Assembly: GCF_022317005.1 (NCBI RefSeq)
Contig: NZ_CP081006.1
Location: forward strand, 3,782,001 to 3,846,000
Length of the DNA: 64,000 nucleotides
Direction of reading: 5' to 3'
DNA from: Mycobacterium sp. IDR2000157661
Lineage (GTDB): Bacteria; Actinomycetota; Actinomycetes; Mycobacteriales; Mycobacteriaceae
Of the stretch, positions 52,945 to 62,090 are shown piece after piece. Under the pieces are notes generated by a model. The model saw only the letters and a program-made list of their open reading frames with translations. It searched no databases and was not told the DNA's origin. Position 1 is the first letter of the stretch. Each line of letters begins with the position of its first letter. Both the position numbers and the translations under genes were made by a program.

Positions 52945-55542
52945 CTAGGGCGACGTCGAACCGTCGGACGTCGAACCGTCGGATGTCGTCCCGCCCGACG
53001 TCGTCCCGCCCGACGTGGTGTCGCCCGAGGTGGTGCTACCGCCCGTGGTGGTGTCGTTCGTCGTGGTGCTGTCGGTCGACGGCGCTTGAGTCGTGGACTC
53101 GGTCGTCGACTGGGTCGTCGTACCAGTCGCACTCGTGACCGTCGGAGCCGTCGTGGTGGTCGTGCCCGTCGCGGTCGGCTCCTGCGTCGTGGTGCCGGTG
53201 GTGGGCGCGGCGGTCTCGGCGGCCGAGGTGGGCGACGAAGCCGACGTGCTCGACGGCGGACTGGTCGCCGACGGCGACGGCGCCGCGGTGGTGATCGGTG
53301 CGGTGGTCGCCGATGCGCTGGTCGGGGTCACCGAGCCGAAGACCTCGGTGGGGAACGTACCGGGTTGGTCCTCCTCGACGATCACCATGATCTGCTTCGT
53401 GTAATCGGCGAGCCTGCCGTCGATCTCGTTCACGTCGACCTCGCCGTTGGCGATCTGTTCACCGTAGTCGGCGATCTCGCTCCACAGCTGCTGCAGTTCG
53501 GCTTTCGCGTCGGGCGAGAGGTCCTCGTCGAGGGTGACGAACAGTTGTCGCGCCAGCGCGTAGGTGACGCAGTTGACGCAGTCGTAGTTGAGCGCGCCTG
53601 CCAGGTTCTGCGGGACGGCGACGTTGTCGTTGTCCTCGACCGTGTCGATGACGAACACCACCTGGTATGCCACCGCCACGGCCGCGCAGTTCTCGCAGGA
53701 TGCGTACGCGTGCGCCTCGTTGACGTTCATCGCGTGCTCCTCGTCGGTCTGCCAGACGAGGGCGAAGGCGGCGTCGTACACGACGGTGTTGTCGGTGGTG
53801 TTTATTGCCAAGGATTGGTTGTCGCCCTCTTCGGGGGCCAGCGGCTTGTCGAACGGGAAGACCCAACCTTGATCGCTCGGCATTGACTGTGGCGAGGCGA
53901 TGATGTAACCACCACCGTTGGCCCTGGCCAGGCTGGGTTGCCGCGGTACCAGTATCAAGGCAAGTTGCGGCGTACGGAACGTCGGCGGCGCCGTGCGGGT
54001 ATCCCAGAGCGTCGGCATGACGCCTCGTTGCCCCACCGACAGCGGTCGGCTGACTGCGACCGGTTGCGACGCCTGCTGTACGGATCGCTGCGAGTCACCC
54101 ATCTTCTCAACGCGCAGGGCGTAGATGATATCGCTGAGCGTTCCGCGCTCGGAGGCATCGATGGGTCGGTAGTTGTCGGCGTTGGGCCACCACGCGACGG
54201 CGATCCCCGCCAGCGCAGCGGCTCCGGCGAGGCCGGCTAGCAGACGCAGCGACGGCCTGCCCTCGGTGCCGCGCCACGCGGTTGCCACGATGCGCCGCAC
54301 CACGCGGACCAGCAGATAGATGATGGCAGCCATCGGGATGACGATGGCGATCATTGCCAGCACCCGAGCAACGGCCTGCACCATGTCGCCGTCGGTCCAT
54401 GCGGTGGCCAACACGTCCTGCTGCTTGTTGAGCCCCGCCCAGGCCGAACCGATGAGCCGGGGCAGCGCCAGCACCGCCAGTGTGATCATGCCGATCAGCA
54501 GGGGAACCACAACGATGACCCAGGCGGTCACCACGATGCGCGCCCACCATTTCAGCTCGCGCGCCTGCGGATCCCGCCATCGCCACGGCAGCATGCCGAG
54601 CAGCGTCGGCTTCATCCGCCCGTACAGGTCCGGTACGCCGGTCAGGTCGGCCAGCACGTGATAGCCGTCGAACCGCACCAGCGGGGTGAGCTGGCGGACC
54701 ATCTGGATGATCTGGGTGGCTACCACGAGCAGCAGTGCGTCGTATTGTAGCCACAGCCACAGGCCCGTGATGCCTACGGCGACAATGGCATTGAAATACA
54801 GCCCGCCGAGGTCGGTCCGCAGCCGTCCGCTGCGTCCGAGGCGGTAGGAGTCGGTGACGTCGGTGTAGAACGCCGGCCAGAGCAAGTAGAGGCCGAACCC
54901 CATGGCGCCGGGCGCCGCACCCCCGTACCGAGCCGCGGCGGCGTGCCCGAACTCGTGGAACCCCGCCGACAGCACGGTCACGGCGAACACCAGGATCAAC
55001 AGGCCGGGCCGTTCGAAGGCGTCGTAGGCCGCCGCGGCCAGCCCCTTGTGGAACGACACCCACCAGACGACGGCCAGGAAGGCCGCCAGGACAGGAACGA
55101 CGATCCAGAGCCGGAACAGGACCCGGAACGGGTCGGTGAGGCGTCGGGTCCGATCGGGATCGGTGACCACCCGCTTCAACCGCAGGCCCAGCAGTGGGGG
55201 CCGCTTCTTGAGCGCTGGCTCAGCGCCGTCGGCCCCGACCATCAGGCCGAGCGGTCGCAGCTTGCCGTCGACCAGCTGGGTGACGTTGTCGTCCGACACG
55301 TCGCGGCCCGTCGACTGCGACACGGCCGCCGCGACCTCTGCGGCGGTGCGAGTGCCGTCGACCTCGCGCAACGTCGCATAGAGCAGCGGCGTCAGCTGGA
55401 TCGTCTGGCCGTCGGCCCGGCGGACCAGGGAGGGCGCGACCCGGTAACCGGATCCCGCCATCTCCCCGATCAGCTCGACGCCGTCCGCACGCGCCAGGGC
55501 GGCAACGTCGGCCGCGCCTGCGCGCTCGGTGGTCACGGTCAT
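52945..55542 (-). CDS. PqqD-like/M50 site-2 metalloprotease with Cys-pair domain and Ser/Thr tail
   Basis: This 865-residue protein has four parts. Residues 20-105 resemble a PqqD-like leader-binding domain (LTPLLYATLREVDGTRTAAEVAAAV). Residues 140-460 hold several membrane helices with the zinc motif HEFGH at 196-200 and a downstream VRFDGYHVLADLTG. After the last helix comes a domain with CENC and DCVNC pairs. The last 130 residues are Ser/Thr/Gly-rich, with short tandem repeats in the DNA (52950-53100). GGGGAG precedes ATG 55542 by 7 bases. It lies 38 bp downstream of the repeat-protein gene and may cleave or export that product. Confidence 0.7.
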   Translation of the reverse strand: MTVTTERAGAADVAALARADGVELIGEMAGSGYRVAPSLVRRADGQTIQLTPLLYATLREVDGTRTAAEVAAAVSQSTGRDVSDDNVTQLVDGKLRPLGLMVGADGAEPALKKRPPLLGLRLKRVVTDPDRTRRLTDPFRVLFRLWIVVPVLAAFLAVVWWVSFHKGLAAAAYDAFERPGLLILVFAVTVLSAGFHEFGHAAAARYGGAAPGAMGFGLYLLWPAFYTDVTDSYRLGRSGRLRTDLGGLYFNAIVAVGITGLWLWLQYDALLLVVATQIIQMVRQLTPLVRFDGYHVLADLTGVPDLYGRMKPTLLGMLPWRWRDPQARELKWWARIVVTAWVIVVVPLLIGMITLAVLALPRLIGSAWAGLNKQQDVLATAWTDGDMVQAVARVLAMIAIVIPMAAIIYLLVRVVRRIVATAWRGTEGRPSLRLLAGLAGAAALAGIAVAWWPNADNYRPIDASERGTLSDIIYALRVEKMGDSQRSVQQASQPVAVSRPLSVGQRGVMPTLWDTRTAPPTFRTPQLALILVPRQPSLARANGGGYIIASPQSMPSDQGWVFPFDKPLAPEEGDNQSLAINTTDNTVVYDAAFALVWQTDEEHAMNVNEAHAYASCENCAAVAVAYQVVFVIDTVEDNDNVAVPQNLAGALNYDCVNCVTYALARQLFVTLDEDLSPDAKAELQQLWSEIADYGEQIANGEVDVNEIDGRLADYTKQIMVIVEEDQPGTFPTEVFGSVTPTSASATTAPITTAAPSPSATSPPSSTSASSPTSAAETAAPTTGTTTQEPTATGTTTTTAPTVTSATGTTTQSTTESTTQAPSTDSTTTNDTTTGGSTTSGDTTSGGTTSGGTTSDGSTSDGSTSP

Positions 55543-55580
55543 TTCGACACTCCCCGGCATCAGCAACGTCGGTCGGCGGC

Positions 55581-56381
55581 TCAGCTGGTGGAACCGCTGC
55601 TGTCGCCGCCGGAGCTGGTGCCGCCGGTGCTGGTGCCACCTGAGCTGGTGCCGCCGCTGTCGCCGCCTGAGCTGGTGCTGCTGCTGATGCCACTCGTCTC
55701 ACCGCCGGTCGTGCCGCCAGTGTCACCCGCGTCGGGAGCCTGCGTGGTGCCCTGAATCACATCCGAGACCTGATCGGCCCCGGCATACGTTTCACCGCGC
55801 AATTCTTGGTTGATGACCGCATCCTGATACGAGATCGCATCTGCGTCGGAGTCGACGGACAGAACGTTGGCCGACACGGCGGCAGCGATCGGCGCGGCGA
55901 CATTGGCATTGGCCGCGACGGCGCCGGCGATCGGAGCGGTGAGGTCGGTATCGATGTCGACGTTGACATCGACGTTGAGCAGCGGGCCCTCGAGCGTGGC
56001 GAGGTTGCCGACCTCGACCGTCCCGCCGTCGTCCGGTGGCGGCGGGGTGGGATCGCCGTCGGCCACGTCGTCCTGGTCGATAGCGCTGTCCTGAGTGGAG
56101 ATAGCGGTCGCGTTGGCCTCGATGATCTGATCGACCGTGGCGTTCTGGTCGACCATGGCACCGGCGGTGGAGTTCACCGTAAGCACGTTCGCGCCTGCGG
56201 CGGCGTCGATCGGTGCCGCCACATTGAGCTGGGCGGCGACGGCCAGATCGATCGGTGATGCCACGTCGAGGAAGACGTCGACGTCGACGTTGAGGTCAAG
56301 AATCGACACCACTTCCTTGTCCGGAAGCGGGGTGGCGATCTCCGCCGCGAGTTCTTCTGGGGTCAGCCCCTGACTGCTCAT
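55581..56381 (-). CDS. Repeat-rich acidic protein with leader-like N terminus
   Basis: This 266-residue protein begins SSQGLTPEELAAEIATPLPDKEVVSIL, which looks like a RiPP-type leader. Two similar segments of about 60 residues follow, each with NVDV, a P-I-x-x-A-V-A-A-x-x-N-V-A-A-P-I repeat and ANVL(T/S)V. The C terminus is Ser/Gly/Thr-rich like that of the downstream M50 protein. There is no signal peptide or Cys. AGGAG precedes ATG 56381. No family is firmly recognised; I suggest it is the substrate of the M50 protein. Confidence 0.65.
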   Translation of the reverse strand: MSSQGLTPEELAAEIATPLPDKEVVSILDLNVDVDVFLDVASPIDLAVAAQLNVAAPIDAAAGANVLTVNSTAGAMVDQNATVDQIIEANATAISTQDSAIDQDDVADGDPTPPPPDDGGTVEVGNLATLEGPLLNVDVNVDIDTDLTAPIAGAVAANANVAAPIAAAVSANVLSVDSDADAISYQDAVINQELRGETYAGADQVSDVIQGTTQAPDAGDTGGTTGGETSGISSSTSSGGDSGGTSSGGTSTGGTSSGGDSSGSTS

Positions 56382-56593
56382 CGTGTTCTCCTGTGTCCGT
56401 GGCTCGACGTTGCTGTGACGAGTCAACCTGCTGCAACTGTGGTGCTCACAGAGGTACCCACTCGATGTCAAGATCAACAAAAATACTCAGGATTCTTTAA
56501 GGTATGGAGCAAACGCGCAGCTGCAACGGTAGGCGACTAATTAACTCTGCCGTACATATGGCGGCGTTTCCGTGCACGTAGAGTGTGACGCAG

Positions 56594-57985
56594 TCAGGCG
56601 CCGACGCGCCCGCTGAGTTTGCTGGCAGGCGGCGGCGGCGACACATGCACCACCTTCATCGCCGTCATCTCGTCGAGCAGTTCGGGTCCGAAGCCGAAGC
56701 CGTTGCCACTGGCGCGGCGCGGTTCGGAGGCCCCACCGGGCGCGCCACCGAACACGTTGTTGATCTTGACGGTGCCCACCGGCAGCGCTCGCCACGCCTG
56801 CTGGGCGTGACCCATGTCGCGGGTCAGCACGGTGGCGGCCAAACCGTAGCGGTCGTCGGCGGCTTCGCGGAGCGCGGTTTCGAAGTCGGCGACGGTGCGC
56901 ACCGGGGCCACCGGGCCGAACGTCTCCTCGCGCAGCACCTGCATGTCGGGTGTGCAGTCGGCGAGCACCGTCGGCGGGTAGAAGGCACCGGGGCCTGGCG
57001 CGGGTTCGCCGCCGGCCAGCACACGCGCGCCCTTGGCGATCGCATCCTCGACTTGGCTCTGCACCACCGAACGCTGCCTGCGGTCCACCAGCGGCCCTAT
57101 CCGGTCCACCCAGTCACGGGCCTGTGTGGCCAGCGCGTCGAGGAAGGCAGCGGCCGCCGACTCCACCACATACACCCGCTCGACCGACACGCAGATCTGT
57201 CCGGCGTTGGCGAACGCACCCTGCGCGGCCTGCCCGGCGGCCCATTGCGGGTCCACGTCGGCGTCGACGATCAGCGCGTCGTTGCCGCCGTTCTCCAGCA
57301 CGGCCTTGGCGCCACGTTCGGCGCAGCCCCGCTCGATGGCGCGGCCCGTCGCGCTGCTTCCCACATGGGCCACGACGTCCACCTCCGGAGCCGAGGCAAG
57401 CTGGGCGCCGACCGTTCCATCGCCGTCGAGAATCTCGAGCACGCCGTCGGGGAGATGTGCAGCCAGCAGTTCGGCGAACCGCCTGCCGGTGCCGGGGCAA
57501 CGTTCACTGGGCTTGTGCACCATCGTGTTTCCGGTGACGAGTGCCGCTCCCAGCAGTCCCGCCGCCACCGCGACCGGATCGTTCCACGGTGTCAGCACGG
57601 CGACCACACCGCGCGGTTCGGGAATCATCAGATCCGTTGCGTCCCAACCCCCGTGCAGACTGCGGCCGCGGTGCAGCGGACCCAGTTCGGAGTACTGAAC
57701 GAGCGTGCCCGCTCCGGCCTCGACACCGCCGAGCGAATCGTTTCGCAGCTTGCCGGTCTCGCGTTCGTTGAGCTCGGCGAGTTCGTTGGCGGCGGCGCGC
57801 ACGGCCGCGGCGGCCTGGGCCAGAGCCGCGGCGCGGTCGGCTGCCGGAGTGCGGGCCCAGCCCGGGAAGGCCGCGCGAGCCCGCGCGACCGCGTCGGCAC
57901 ACGCCGCCGGGTCGGTGATCGGGATCCGGGTCACCATGTCGCCGGTGCGAGGGTCCGAAACGGTCAAGTCCATGGTTTGAGACAC
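56594..57985 (-). CDS. Aldehyde dehydrogenase family protein
   Basis: This 463-residue NAD(P)-dependent dehydrogenase has the cofactor motif VLTPWNDPVAVA, the Glu in LENGGNDALIV, the nucleophilic Cys in FANAGQICVSVERVYV, and EETFGPVAPV near the C terminus. It oxidises an aldehyde to an acid; succinate-semialdehyde-type enzymes are closest in pattern. Substrate cannot be fixed. The 212-bp gap on its downstream side holds only the repeat protein's promoter region. Confidence 0.88.
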   Translation of the reverse strand: MSQTMDLTVSDPRTGDMVTRIPITDPAACADAVARARAAFPGWARTPAADRAAALAQAAAAVRAAANELAELNERETGKLRNDSLGGVEAGAGTLVQYSELGPLHRGRSLHGGWDATDLMIPEPRGVVAVLTPWNDPVAVAAGLLGAALVTGNTMVHKPSERCPGTGRRFAELLAAHLPDGVLEILDGDGTVGAQLASAPEVDVVAHVGSSATGRAIERGCAERGAKAVLENGGNDALIVDADVDPQWAAGQAAQGAFANAGQICVSVERVYVVESAAAAFLDALATQARDWVDRIGPLVDRRQRSVVQSQVEDAIAKGARVLAGGEPAPGPGAFYPPTVLADCTPDMQVLREETFGPVAPVRTVADFETALREAADDRYGLAATVLTRDMGHAQQAWRALPVGTVKINNVFGGAPGGASEPRRASGNGFGFGPELLDEMTAMKVVHVSPPPPASKLSGRVGA

Positions 57986-58037
57986 CGGGGTGTGTTACCC
58001 GGTTCGACACCGATCAACCGCGGAGGCGATCGACCCC

Positions 58038-58469
58038 TCAGGCGTAGAGTTCCTCGAACTTGCGGATCGATCGGTCGATGTCGCCCTTGACCGCGCGCGC
58101 CGCCGCGGAGCCGATCGGACCGAACAGCGGTGGCCCGCCGAGGTTGAGGGTGAGCGTGAATGAACTGCCCACCTCGCTCGGCGCCACCTTCATCGTGAGC
58201 CCGTACTTGGTACCGCCCACCCCGTTGCCGGTGACCTCGATGAGCTCGGGAGGGTCGAACCTCTTGATAGTCCAGGTGACCCGGTTGCGCAGCCCCTTGG
58301 CACCCGCAACGCCCACGATCTGCGTGCCGACCGACAACTCGTCGGGCACCTCTCCGCGCCACCCCTCGTGCATGACCAGCCAGTCACCCAGCGAGTTGAG
58401 GTCCGAGACGTGCTCCCAGGCCTCCTGCGGGCTCACCGCCAGATCGCGCGCCAACTCGAGTTTCGCCAT
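58038..58469 (-). CDS. SRPBCC-family protein
   Basis: This 143-residue protein starts MAKLELARDLAVSPQEAWEHVSDLNSLGDWL, the usual polyketide-cyclase/START-like opening, and keeps the beta-sheet and C-terminal helix of the fold (DIDRSIRKFEELYA). Members bind lipids or aromatic compounds. It follows the kinase gene by 18 bp and may share its transcript. Confidence 0.78.
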   Translation of the reverse strand: MAKLELARDLAVSPQEAWEHVSDLNSLGDWLVMHEGWRGEVPDELSVGTQIVGVAGAKGLRNRVTWTIKRFDPPELIEVTGNGVGGTKYGLTMKVAPSEVGSSFTLTLNLGGPPLFGPIGSAAARAVKGDIDRSIRKFEELYA

Positions 58470-58487
58470 GGTCGGATGGTAGCCAGC

Positions 58488-59846
58488 TCAGCTGGGCGCG
58501 GGCAGGCGTAACACCAACCTGGCACCGCCCAGTGGGCTGGCCTCAACCGCCGCGGTGCCACCGTGCAGTTCGGCCTGCTGGGCCACCAGCGCCAGGCCCA
58601 GCCCAGAGCCCGACCGCGAGGCGGTCGAACCGCGGGAGAAGCGCTCGAAGACCGCGGCGCGCTCGGTCTCCGGGACGCCGGTGCCGTCGTCATCGACGGT
58701 GATGGCCACCCCGTCACCCGAACTGTCTGCGGCCAGCCGGATCTCGGTGGCGCCGCCGTGCTTGACCGCATTGGTGATCGCGTTGTCGATGACCAGCCGC
58801 AGGCCGGCGGGAAGGCCGACCATGAGCACCGTGGTCGCCGACGCCAGCGACACCGTCAAGCCGGGATAGTTGCGCATCGCGTCGTGGGCTGCGCGGTCCA
58901 GCAACTCGGTGATATCGACCGGAACGAAGTCGTCGACGGTGGTGAGTTCGCCCTGGGCCAGGCGTTCGAGCGCGGTCAGCGTCGCCTCGATCCGGCCCTG
59001 GGTGCGCATCACGTCGGCGATCACCTCCTGGCGCTGCTCGTCACGCATCTGCAGAGTGGACAGCACCTCGAGGTTGGTGCGCATCGCGGTCAGGGGTGTG
59101 CGCAGTTCGTGGGAGGCGACCGCGGCGAAGTCGCGGGCGGACTCCAGGGCGGCCCTGGTGCGCTGCTGTTCGTCACCGATGCGGGCCAGCATGCCCTCGA
59201 CGGCCTCGGCGATCTCGACCGCTTCCTGAACGCCGCGCACGTGTAGCTCGTCGGGGTTGGACTGCGCGTTGATCGCGCGGGCCTGCTGGGCGAGCAGCCG
59301 GAAGGGGTTGATCATGATCGACCACATCACTGAGCCCACGATCACGGTGCCGACGATCACGCCGGCGCAGATGAGCAATACCCGTCGGTGCAGCTCGTCG
59401 ATGCGGCGCTGCGTCTCGGCCAGTGGTGCGCCGATCGCGATCGTCGCGTCGCCCGCCGAAAACGTCCGCACCCGGTACTCGACCCCATCGATGTTGGTGT
59501 TGGAGTAGCCGTTCTCGAACAGGGGCAACACGATGTCGCGTGGCACGGACACGGTGATGCCGTCCACGCGGGCCGTGCGCACCAGACCGCCGTCGGCGAC
59601 GTCCTGATCCATGCCGCCGTCCGGCGCGGTCCGCAGCAGCATGCTGATGTCGCCGAGGCTGCTGAGCGAATCGAGGCGCCGGTCCAGTTGGCTGTACTGG
59701 TCGTTGGTGACACCGAACCACACCCAGGCTCCGAGCGTGATGACCAGTGCGACGACCGACAGCGCGGCCACGATCACGATGACGCGCAGCGACATCACCG
59801 GTGTCAGCAACCGGTAGAGGCGTCCGCCGAGAGGTTGTCGCACCAT
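58488..59846 (-). CDS. PrrB-like sensor histidine kinase without adjacent regulator
   Basis: This 452-residue membrane kinase has two helices flanking an extracytoplasmic domain (about 45-165), then HAMP, the phospho-acceptor in ASHELRTPL, an N box (IDNAITNAVKHG), DDDGTGVP and SGSGLGLAL. The whole C-terminal half follows M. tuberculosis PrrB closely; the sensor domain does not. PrrB normally follows prrA, but the gene upstream here is an SGNH hydrolase, so no response regulator is at hand. ATG 59846 begins the real N terminus and lies 4 bp past the hydrolase stop. Confidence 0.85.
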   Translation of the reverse strand: MVRQPLGGRLYRLLTPVMSLRVIVIVAALSVVALVITLGAWVWFGVTNDQYSQLDRRLDSLSSLGDISMLLRTAPDGGMDQDVADGGLVRTARVDGITVSVPRDIVLPLFENGYSNTNIDGVEYRVRTFSAGDATIAIGAPLAETQRRIDELHRRVLLICAGVIVGTVIVGSVMWSIMINPFRLLAQQARAINAQSNPDELHVRGVQEAVEIAEAVEGMLARIGDEQQRTRAALESARDFAAVASHELRTPLTAMRTNLEVLSTLQMRDEQRQEVIADVMRTQGRIEATLTALERLAQGELTTVDDFVPVDITELLDRAAHDAMRNYPGLTVSLASATTVLMVGLPAGLRLVIDNAITNAVKHGGATEIRLAADSSGDGVAITVDDDGTGVPETERAAVFERFSRGSTASRSGSGLGLALVAQQAELHGGTAAVEASPLGGARLVLRLPAPS

Positions 59847-59850
59847 CGCC

Positions 59851-60597
59851 TCAGGTACGTCTCGGCAGGTGGGCGGCGATGAGCGGGGCGATCTTGGCCG
59901 CCATGTACGCGTGGCCGGCATCTGTGGGGTGGACCCCGTCCGCGCCGATCAGTTGGGGCATGCCGACGAACCAGCGCTCGGCGAGCGGATCGACGAATGT
60001 CGCGTCCGCGAGACCTGCCTGGTACTCGAGTGTGTCGCGGATGCGCAGCAGCGCCGGCGGCGGGTCAGCGGTCGGCCACGGTGGACCGATGACGACGAAC
60101 CGCGCCGCCGGAGCGATGCGCCGCGCCAGCGTGAACGTGCCGTAGGCCAGGATCGACAGCTGAGTGGGATCGACGGGCAGATCGTTGCGTGAGCCGAAGA
60201 ACACGACCAGCCTGTCGTCGGGTTTCACCGTCGCGGCGGTGAGGTCTTCGAACAGGCGGCCTCGGTTGCCGCGAATGCCGTAGCCCGCGCCGCCCTCGGC
60301 GCCGATGTCGGCCGCCGTGGCCACACCCTGGCGGGCCAGGATCTGCCATGCCTGGGCGGGCCAACTCTTTTCACCGAGGCCGCCCTCCCCGCCGCCGGTG
60401 GTGTAGGAGTCGCCGATCACCGCGACGCGGTTCGCCGAGAAGGTCAGCGCCACAACCTGTTCATGGCCTGCCGGGTCCGGGCGCTGGCAACCCACGACCA
60501 CCATGAGGGACAGCGCGACGAGCGCCGTAACCACACGCTTCACCGCTACAGCGTATTGCGGGACAACGGAAGCCACACTTCCGACGCGCGCGCTCAT
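59851..60597 (-). CDS. SGNH-hydrolase lipoprotein
   Basis: This 248-residue protein has a lipobox (VVVGC) after a hydrophobic stretch, then GDSYTTGGG with the catalytic Ser, GSRNDLPVD in place of the GxND block, and DGVHPTDAGH with the Asp and His. Such enzymes remove acyl or acetyl groups from glycans or lipids. ATG 60597 overlaps the acyltransferase stop (ATGA); GTG 60543 would give a more usual signal length. The pairing with an OafA-type acyltransferase suggests opposing or sequential acyl modification. The 750-codon frame upstream reads inside the acyltransferase. Confidence 0.78.
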   Translation of the reverse strand: MSARVGSVASVVPQYAVAVKRVVTALVALSLMVVVGCQRPDPAGHEQVVALTFSANRVAVIGDSYTTGGGEGGLGEKSWPAQAWQILARQGVATAADIGAEGGAGYGIRGNRGRLFEDLTAATVKPDDRLVVFFGSRNDLPVDPTQLSILAYGTFTLARRIAPAARFVVIGPPWPTADPPPALLRIRDTLEYQAGLADATFVDPLAERWFVGMPQLIGADGVHPTDAGHAYMAAKIAPLIAAHLPRRT

Positions 60598-61802
60598 CCC
60601 GCGCGCGCCGGTACCGCAGGGGTGCGCTCGCCGACGGTGTGCAGCCTGCTCGGAACCGCAGCCGGCCGTGTCTGCGGGGTGTTCAACATGCTGCGCATCC
60701 ACTTCCGGGCGGGCTCCTCGACGAGGTGGTACAGCAACACCGCGCCGAGCAGCGCAATGCCGAGCAGGGTGGCCAGCGTCAGTTTGCCCGCGGCGTCGGA
60801 GGACAACCGCAGCGCGAACTGCTCGACCATCCAGTTCCACGTGGTGTGCACCAGCTCGTGCACCATGTAGAGGCTGAACGAGACGCGGCCGAGGTAGACC
60901 AGCGGCCGGGTCCCCAGCAGCCCCGGCAGGCTGCCCGAGCCGATGGCCAGCGTGAGCAACAACGGCACGAACAACACGTCGACGAGGCCCGCGCTGTCGA
61001 CGATCTTGGGGAGCGGGTTGGCATTCAGCCAGTACAGAACGCCGACGATGGTCACGCCGATGGCCAGCGCGGCAAAGCCCGCGGCGCGCCGGGCCGCGTC
61101 GGTGGGCCGCAGCTTGCGCACCGCGGCGCACACCAGCGCCCCGGCGGTGAACTGCATGACGATGCGGGGCAGCCAGCTCCACGGTGTGTAGAACTGGCCC
61201 GTGGCGAGCACCAGCAGCAGCGGAGGCAGGCTGGCCACGAACGCCAGCGCGATCAGGCCGCGCGCCCGCGTCGAGCGGGCGATCCGGAAGATCACCAGCA
61301 CCAGGCCGCCGAACACCAGATAGGCCAGCCATTCGGCGCTGATCGACCAGGCCGGCCCGTCCCAGCTGGAACCGTCGAAGAACGGCACGAACCACAGCTG
61401 GATCATCAGCGCCTGCTTGATGTAGTTCATCGCGGTCAGCGTGTGCGCGGCCTCCGACGGCACGTGCCCGACGTGCAGCGTGAAGATCATCCACAGTGCC
61501 GCCAGGTGCATCGTCACCAGGTAGACGGGCCACACCCGGGCAAGTCGCAGCCACAGGAACCGCACGGTGGCCCGCCAGGACCACGACTCCCCCATGCGGT
61601 CCAGGTAGTTCCAGGTCAGCACGAAACCGCTGAGCATGAAGAACAGGTCCACGCCCTGAGCGCCGCAGTCCAGCAACGGCGCCAGCGCCGACCGGAACCC
61701 GGGGACCGTCTGCTCCAGCAGCGGACGGAAATGAAACAGCACCACCCACACCGCCGCGACGATGCGCAGGCCGGACAGTGCCCTTATCTCTGCCGTGCGC
61801 AC
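60594..61802 (-). CDS. OafA-type membrane acyltransferase (acyltransferase 3)
   Basis: This 402-residue protein has about ten membrane segments and the acyltransferase 3 N terminus (EIRALSGLRIVAAVWVVLFHF) with the family His, plus a second motif GVDLFFMLSGFVL. It likely moves an acyl group onto an envelope glycan or lipid. GTG 61802 begins the family N terminus. It heads a leftward operon (acyltransferase, SGNH hydrolase, kinase, SRPBCC). Confidence 0.85.
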   Translation of the reverse strand: MRTAEIRALSGLRIVAAVWVVLFHFRPLLEQTVPGFRSALAPLLDCGAQGVDLFFMLSGFVLTWNYLDRMGESWSWRATVRFLWLRLARVWPVYLVTMHLAALWMIFTLHVGHVPSEAAHTLTAMNYIKQALMIQLWFVPFFDGSSWDGPAWSISAEWLAYLVFGGLVLVIFRIARSTRARGLIALAFVASLPPLLLVLATGQFYTPWSWLPRIVMQFTAGALVCAAVRKLRPTDAARRAAGFAALAIGVTIVGVLYWLNANPLPKIVDSAGLVDVLFVPLLLTLAIGSGSLPGLLGTRPLVYLGRVSFSLYMVHELVHTTWNWMVEQFALRLSSDAAGKLTLATLLGIALLGAVLLYHLVEEPARKWMRSMLNTPQTRPAAVPSRLHTVGERTPAVPARAG

Positions 61803-62055
61803 AACACTCTCTTCGCCAAGATCTCGTCGGTTCGGGTCGGGTCGCGCCAGGGATCCGCTTGCGGTGGTTCACCACGTCGTCGCGCACCGGCAGCGTCCGA
61901 ACAGTACCAGCGCCGGCTCGGAGGAAGCGCGCTCCGGGCACCCCGGCCGATTTCCACTGTGATCGCCAAAGGCGTTGTTCATCAGGCGGTTTGGACCGCC
62001 CAGCCACCGTGGTCGCCGACTTGTCCCGGCACCGCGACACGCCGGAAGTCAAGTC

Positions 62056-62084
62056 TTGACTGATTCCAGAAAAGGGAGCATATT
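62056..62084 (+). promoter_or_regulatory. furA-katG promoter, predicted leaderless
   Basis: TTGACT (62056-62061) and CATATT (62079-62084) are separated by 17 bp, putting the start about at the furA GTG (62091). Mycobacterial furA is known to be transcribed from its start codon and repressed by FurA at this site. It is the main feature of the 288-bp gap 61803-62090. Confidence 0.7.
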
Positions 62085-62090
62085 GGCAGC

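Noticed and set aside
52950..53100. Short tandem repeats considered as a CRISPR-like or satellite array
   Set aside because: They are in frame, encode Ser/Thr/Gly units, and lack constant repeats with unique spacers. No CRISPR array was seen anywhere.
61784..61969. 61-codon minus-strand frame upstream of the acyltransferase
   Set aside because: Arg/Pro-rich, overlaps the acyltransferase start and has no ribosome site or known motif.
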